DNA of 33,156 nt from a virus, in IMG/VR virus record IMGVR_UViG_3300030380_001715, positions 1-33,156 of that record. The stretch is one strand, 5' to 3'. The notes under the pieces were generated by a model. It was not told where the DNA came from. It was given only the letters and a program-made list of their open reading frames with translations, and ran no database searches. The stretch's first letter is position 1. Each line of letters opens with the position of its first letter. This document shows positions 29,231-33,156 of this stretch, piece by piece. Both the position numbers and the translations under genes were made by a program.

Positions 29231-29364
29231 TGGCTAAACAAAAGTTTGTCCATTTTGTTCCAAGAGATAAACCTCCTAAACGTAGAGGTGTTCATAAAAA
29301 ATCTCAATCAAAAAGTGAACGCAGACAAAAAAACCAAAACAGATATTTAGGTCAAGGTCGTTAA
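29230..29364 (+). CDS. 44-residue basic protein, GTG start
   Basis: TAGTG start and TAATG end. VAKQKFVHFVPRDKPPKR, then RGVHKKSQSKSERRQKN, RYLGQGR. This HFVPR-x-x-P-x-KR-x-G-x-HKKS pattern is a familiar small protein in AT-rich marine phages (memory). Very basic; function unknown. Confidence 0.65.
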   Translation: MAKQKFVHFVPRDKPPKRRGVHKKSQSKSERRQKNQNRYLGQGR

Positions 29365-29705
29365 TGAAAAAGATTAGTGAAGAAACAAATAAAAATATTA
29401 CCGAAACATATTTAGATAATGGTAATGATGGTGTTGTTCAAAAACGATCATTAGATGTATCACCAATCTTAGAAAACAATAAAAGATTATATACACAAAA
29501 TGATGGTTATAGTCCTGATAAAGGATTAAAAAGAGTAGCAACTATTCCCACAATCATTCTTGAGATTTGGACAAAAGAATATCACAAAGATCAAAACAAA
29601 GGTAATTGGTTTGAATTACCAAAAGACATTCAGCAAAAAATATTAAGAGAAAAATTAAATAGTTCTGATTACAGATACTTCAGAACAGCATCAGGAAGAT
29701 TTTAA
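29364..29705 (+). CDS. Head-to-tail region protein (113 aa)
   Basis: Polar N-terminus, then KGLKRVATIPTIILEIWTKEYHKDQNKGNWFELPKDIQQKILREKLNSSDYRYFRT at about 55-110. The IP-x-x-x-x-E-x-W pattern is common in small proteins preceding the adaptor gene in marine podoviruses. Coupled to the adaptor by a one-base overlap. A head completion or assembly factor is inferred. Confidence 0.6.
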   Translation: MKKISEETNKNITETYLDNGNDGVVQKRSLDVSPILENNKRLYTQNDGYSPDKGLKRVATIPTIILEIWTKEYHKDQNKGNWFELPKDIQQKILREKLNSSDYRYFRTASGRF

Positions 29706-30373
29706 TGGCACTTACAAATTATACAACTTTAAAAGCATCTATAGCAAACTGGCTAAACAGATCAGATTTAACAGATGAAATAGCAGATGATTTTATTAAA
29801 TTAACAGAAGCTGATTTTAACTCAAAATTAAGAGTTAGAAAAATGATAGCTCAAACAAGTTTTACTGTTGATACAGAAACTGAGGCTTTACCAACTGGTT
29901 TTTTACAAGTAAGAGATTTATATATTTTAAGTGGTAATACAAAATGTCCATTAAGATACATGACACCCTCACAAATGGATCAAATAAAAGGGACATCAAT
30001 AACTGGACTTCCATCTGTTTATACAATTTTAGGAGATACATTTAGATTTTCTCCCAAACCTGATTCATCTTACACAGCTTTTATAAATTATTATAAAGCC
30101 TTTGATGCACTTTCAGACACAAATACAACAAATTATATTTTAACAACACACCCTGCAATTTATTTGTATGGTTCTTTATTTCATGCAGCAAATTTTTTAG
30201 GTGGTATTAATCCACAACAAGTACAAACTTGGCAATCCATGTTTGCAACTGCTATGGAAAGACTTGAACAAAACGATAGAGAAGATCAATTTAGTGGCTC
30301 TCCTTTACAAGTAAGATCAGAAGATACAGTAAGAAGTGCTTTCTCTAATAATTTTTCAACAACAAATACTTAG
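29705..30373 (+). CDS. Head-tail adaptor (SU10/gp4-like)
   Basis: 222 residues. N-terminal LTNYTTLKASIANWLNRSDLTDEIADDFIKLTEADFNSKLRVRKM is the conserved start of podovirus adaptor proteins, followed by an AFINYYKAFDALSD strand region and YLYGSLFHAANFLG helix near 155-170. It sits below the portal as the tail's first ring. Directly before the nozzle gene, the usual order. Confidence 0.8.
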   Translation: MALTNYTTLKASIANWLNRSDLTDEIADDFIKLTEADFNSKLRVRKMIAQTSFTVDTETEALPTGFLQVRDLYILSGNTKCPLRYMTPSQMDQIKGTSITGLPSVYTILGDTFRFSPKPDSSYTAFINYYKAFDALSDTNTTNYILTTHPAIYLYGSLFHAANFLGGINPQQVQTWQSMFATAMERLEQNDREDQFSGSPLQVRSEDTVRSAFSNNFSTTNT

Positions 30374-30379
30374 AATATT

Positions 30380-31864
30380 ATGCAAATACCTTTTGGCGAA
30401 TGGTTGCCAGACCAACCAGATCATTTAAATCCAGGTGCAACTGTAGCAACTAATGTTTATCATGCACAAGCAAGTTACAAACCAGTAAAAGGATTGGTTG
30501 CTTATAGTGGTGCAAGTAATGTTACACAAAACGCAAAAGGTGCAGGTTCTTTTAGAGATAATACAAATACAGTTTTTACATTTGTTGGTACAAAAGATAA
30601 TATTTATAAATTAACATCTGGTACTTTTTCTAGTGTTAAAGGATCATGTACTGTAAGTGGTGGTGATACAGATTTTTTTACATTTACACAATTTGGTCAA
30701 TTTGTAATAGCAAGTAATGGTGTTAATCCTCCAATGTATTACGAAATGGGGACTTCAACTAATTTTGCAACTTTGCAAAGTTTAGTTACAAGCATTGGTG
30801 CAGGAACAGTACCAGCTAAGTTTAGAGTTTCAGGTGTTATTAGGGACTTCTTGGTAACTGGTAACATAGAGAACGCAAAGAACAGAGTTGCATGGTCAGG
30901 TTTAAATGACATAAGCACTTGGGAAGCAGGGTTTAAATCTAGTGATACACAAGATTTACCAGGTTCAGGTGGACAAGTTGTGGCAATAACTTCTGGTGAA
31001 GTTGGTTACGTTTTTAGAGAAGATCAAATAATTCGTATGGACTTTGTTGGTGGCTCAGTTGTATTTAGATTTTCTGTTATATCACCTAATAGAGGTGCAG
31101 TATTAGGACAAACAGTTTGCCAAGACAACAGACAAGTTTTCTTTTACGCATCAGATGGATTTTTTCAAATCAATGGCGACCAAATTTTGCCGATAGGAGC
31201 TGAAAAAGTAAATAGATTTTTTGATAGTGATTTAAACAAAGCATACACAGATAGAATTACAGCAGCAGTAGATCCATTTAATACTTTAGCGATTTGGTTA
31301 TATCCAAGTAAAGATAATCCAAACACTACTGGTATTTGTGATAAATTACTGATATACAATTATGTAACTCAAAAGTGGTCAGTTGCTAAAGTTAAAGCAT
31401 CACAAATCTTTAAACAATTCGTAGTAGCAAACACAGTTGAGTTGATGGATATTATTTCTGAAAACTTAGATGATATTAATATTTCATTAGACACAGCATT
31501 TTGGACAACAGGACATTTATATTTAGGTGCTATAGATGAAAATTTTAAAGCAGCTATATTTTCTGGAAAAACTTTAGAAGCTGAACTTGAAACAAAAGAA
31601 CAAGAGTTGTTTCCAGGACTTAGAGCAAATGTAACTGGTATAAGACCATTAGTAGATGCTTCGTCTAATGTAATTATTAAGACTAGAGATAAACTTGCAG
31701 ACACAGTTACAAGCTCATCATCAAGTACAATGAATAATTCAGGAATAGCACCAGTTAGACAAAGTGGTAGATATTTTAGAGCAAATGTAAAAATACCAGC
31801 AGAAAGTATTTGGACAAATGCACAAGGAATTGACTTAACAGCAAGTCAAGGTGGATCAAGATAA
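30380..31864 (+). CDS. gp10-like nozzle / packaged-DNA stabilisation protein
   Basis: 494 residues. Starts QIPFGEWLPDQPDHLNPGATVATNVYHA, the usual beginning of this marine podovirus family. Repeating beta-propeller-like strands follow (FVGTKDNIYKL, DTDFFTFTQFGQFVIASNG, IWLYPSKDNP), consistent with P22 gp10/T7 gp12-type tail proteins that plug the portal. The stop overlaps the next ATG. Confidence 0.75.
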   Translation: MQIPFGEWLPDQPDHLNPGATVATNVYHAQASYKPVKGLVAYSGASNVTQNAKGAGSFRDNTNTVFTFVGTKDNIYKLTSGTFSSVKGSCTVSGGDTDFFTFTQFGQFVIASNGVNPPMYYEMGTSTNFATLQSLVTSIGAGTVPAKFRVSGVIRDFLVTGNIENAKNRVAWSGLNDISTWEAGFKSSDTQDLPGSGGQVVAITSGEVGYVFREDQIIRMDFVGGSVVFRFSVISPNRGAVLGQTVCQDNRQVFFYASDGFFQINGDQILPIGAEKVNRFFDSDLNKAYTDRITAAVDPFNTLAIWLYPSKDNPNTTGICDKLLIYNYVTQKWSVAKVKASQIFKQFVVANTVELMDIISENLDDINISLDTAFWTTGHLYLGAIDENFKAAIFSGKTLEAELETKEQELFPGLRANVTGIRPLVDASSNVIIKTRDKLADTVTSSSSSTMNNSGIAPVRQSGRYFRANVKIPAESIWTNAQGIDLTASQGGSR

Positions 31865-32010
31865 TGTCAGATAAAATTAATATAGATAACATTAGATATT
31901 CTTTTGAAGCACAAGAGCTTTTTCAAAGACAAGTAGAAGAAGCTGTGAATACATTAATTAATAAAAACAATACTGAAAGCGATAAAGCATTTAGTTGGTT
32001 TATGAATTAG
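31864..32010 (+). CDS. 48-residue acidic helical protein
   Basis: ATG overlaps the nozzle stop by one base; the TAG at 32008 is inside the fibre's TAGGAG ribosome site. One amphipathic helix (NIRYSFEAQELFQRQVEEAVNTLI). Probably a small tail assembly or structural protein; function unknown. Confidence 0.6.
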   Translation: MSDKINIDNIRYSFEAQELFQRQVEEAVNTLINKNNTESDKAFSWFMN

Positions 32011-32017
32011 GAGCAAC

Positions 32018-33156
32018 ATGACAACAAACATTAAAGATTATTCAACTACACAGGCAAGTAACACTACATTAAACTCTATTGATGTTAATGAGGGTATGCT
32101 ACCTAGTAATTTGAACAATGCGATTAGAGCATTGATGAAAAATACTAGAGATTGGTTTAATGATGCACAATGGATTGAGTATGGTGATGGTTCAGGTTCA
32201 TATACTGCTGCGTATGCTTCAGCTACTTCTTTTACAATTGCTGGTGCAAATGTAACTTCTATTTATCATGCTGGAAGAAGAATTAAATTAACAGCATCAA
32301 CACCTGGTACAATTTTTGGAACAATTGCTAGTTCTTCATTTTCTACAAACACAACAGTCAATGTTACTTGGGATAGTGGTTCTTTGGCTAATGAAGCAAT
32401 TACAAATGTTTATGTTGGTGCTTTATCAAAAACAAACTCATCTATACCAGAGGGCATAGTTGTAACAGCAACTCTTGCAGATGGTTCAGTTACACTTGCT
32501 AAACTTGCAGCAGATTCTGTAAATGGAACTAAAATTGCAGATGATAGTATAAACTCAGAACACTATGTAGATGGTTCTATAGATACAGCTCACATTGCAG
32601 ATGCACAAATTACAACAGCAAAAATTACAGACGCAAATGTTACAACAGCTAAAATTGCTGCTGATGCGATAGATGGAACAAAAATAGCTGATGATAGTAT
32701 TAACTCAGAGCATTATGTTGATGGTAGTATTGATACTGCACATATTGCAGATAGCCAAGTTACCCTTGCTAAACTTGCAAGTAACTCAGTTAATTCATCT
32801 AAGATAGTAGATGACTCAATTGTTAATGCAGATATTAATTCAAGTGCTGCAATAGATGCTACTAAAATACATGATGGCACAATCTCTAATACAGAGTTTG
32901 GTCATCTTAATGGTGTAAGTTCAAATATTCAAACGCAATTAGATGCTAAAGGTGCTTCTAATGCAAACCTTACAGCGATTGGTAATCTAGCAAATACAGA
33001 TGGTAATTTTATAGTTGGTAGTGGTTCAACATGGGTAGCAGAAAATGGCTCAACTGCAAGATCATCACTTGGACTTGGAACTATATCAACACAAGCTGCA
33101 AATAGTGTAGCCATATCTGGTGGTACGATTACAGGACTTGGTACACCATCATCTAA
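32018..33156 (+). CDS. Tail fibre protein, runs off the right edge
   Basis: At least 379 codons, open at the end. The N-terminal region (MTTNIKDYSTTQASNTTLNSIDVNEGMLPSNLNNAIRALMKNTRDWFND) is a known podovirus fibre attachment pattern. Repeated DxxNGTKIADDSINSEHYVDGSIDTAHIAD units follow (about 168-250), then LNGVSSNIQTQLDAK and LGLGTISTQAANSVAISGGTITGLG, typical of fibre shafts. If the ends of the window are joined, the frame reads N and then TGA at bases 2-4. A continuation with DAATK-type repeats would be expected in a full fibre, so the window edge may be an assembly break. Confidence 0.85.
   Translation, partial: MTTNIKDYSTTQASNTTLNSIDVNEGMLPSNLNNAIRALMKNTRDWFNDAQWIEYGDGSGSYTAAYASATSFTIAGANVTSIYHAGRRIKLTASTPGTIFGTIASSSFSTNTTVNVTWDSGSLANEAITNVYVGALSKTNSSIPEGIVVTATLADGSVTLAKLAADSVNGTKIADDSINSEHYVDGSIDTAHIADAQITTAKITDANVTTAKIAADAIDGTKIADDSINSEHYVDGSIDTAHIADSQVTLAKLASNSVNSSKIVDDSIVNADINSSAAIDATKIHDGTISNTEFGHLNGVSSNIQTQLDAKGASNANLTAIGNLANTDGNFIVGSGSTWVAENGSTARSSLGLGTISTQAANSVAISGGTITGLGTPSS
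32521..32754 (+). repeat. Repeat units in the tail fibre
   Basis: Two long near-identical repeats (about 32521-32604 and 32671-32754) encode NGTKIADDSINSEHYVDGSIDTAHIAD and DGTKIADDSINSEHYVDGSIDTAHIAD. They differ mainly at third codon positions, so the protein repeat is under selection. Confidence 0.7.

Noticed and set aside
1-33156. CRISPR arrays, full tRNA genes, DNA or RNA polymerase genes, auxiliary metabolic genes
   Set aside because: Looked for and not found. The tRNA half at attP lacks a T-arm and 3' end, so it is not a functional tRNA on its own.

Overview
The window looks like a nearly complete genome of a temperate, short-tailed (podovirus-type) marine bacteriophage. The base composition is strongly A+T-rich. 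Genes are packed with one-base TAATG or TAGTG stop/start overlaps. The virion genes resemble those of AT-rich marine podoviruses, most likely phages of SAR11 (Pelagibacter) or a similar low-GC marine alphaproteobacterium. The host guess rests on composition, gene families recalled from memory, and a 46-base match to the 5' half of a bacterial tRNA-Thr(UGU). No DNA or RNA polymerase gene is visible, so the phage must borrow the host's.

Layout. 16-7034, rightward: tail-associated proteins, then the internal (ejection) proteins. 7034-9267: small membrane proteins, a nuclease-like protein, an M15-type endolysin and a holin-like protein. 9267-10410: a run of very small, very basic proteins. 10411-10860: a non-coding integration module holding a possible structured RNA, an attP core made of half a tRNA-Thr gene, repeated 9-mers that look like integrase arm sites, a terminator and the integrase promoter. 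10861-12057: the tyrosine integrase. 12054-16493, leftward: a 58-residue protein, an HNH endonuclease, an XRE-type repressor, several small proteins, a winged-helix protein, a DUF3310 protein, a probable single-strand annealing protein and its partner PD-(D/E)XK exonuclease. 16623-18662, rightward: a second nuclease-fold protein, a zinc-finger protein, a HTH_36-type replication or regulatory protein, a repeat-rich candidate origin and a DUF6362-like protein. 18663-18914: a regulatory non-coding region. 18915-21252, leftward: nine small proteins of unknown function behind strong GGAGG ribosome sites. 21436-33156, rightward: small and large terminase, portal, scaffold, major capsid protein, adaptor, gp10-like nozzle/stabilisation protein and a tail fibre that runs off the right edge.

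How it fits together. The fibre at the right edge and the tail genes at the left edge suggest a circular or circularly permuted genome opened inside the fibre region. Joined end to end, the fibre frame reads one more codon and then stops at bases 2-4, just before a Shine-Dalgarno and the first gene. Lysogeny genes (int, repressor, attP), recombination genes (exonuclease plus annealing protein), packaging, head, tail and lysis are all present.

Most interesting signals: (1) an attP carrying the 5' half of tRNA-Thr with a leftward promoter-like sequence placed to drive the rebuilt tRNA, overlapping a rightward terminator; (2) AGAATACAA 9-mers in 11-bp phased pairs at attP and again between the terminase genes; (3) two near-identical 18-bp palindromes that look like operators; (4) an iteron-like cluster after the HTH_36 gene; (5) a hairpin RNA candidate at 18800-18915; (6) the nine-gene unknown cassette whose Shine-Dalgarno sequences are encoded in the last codons of the upstream genes.
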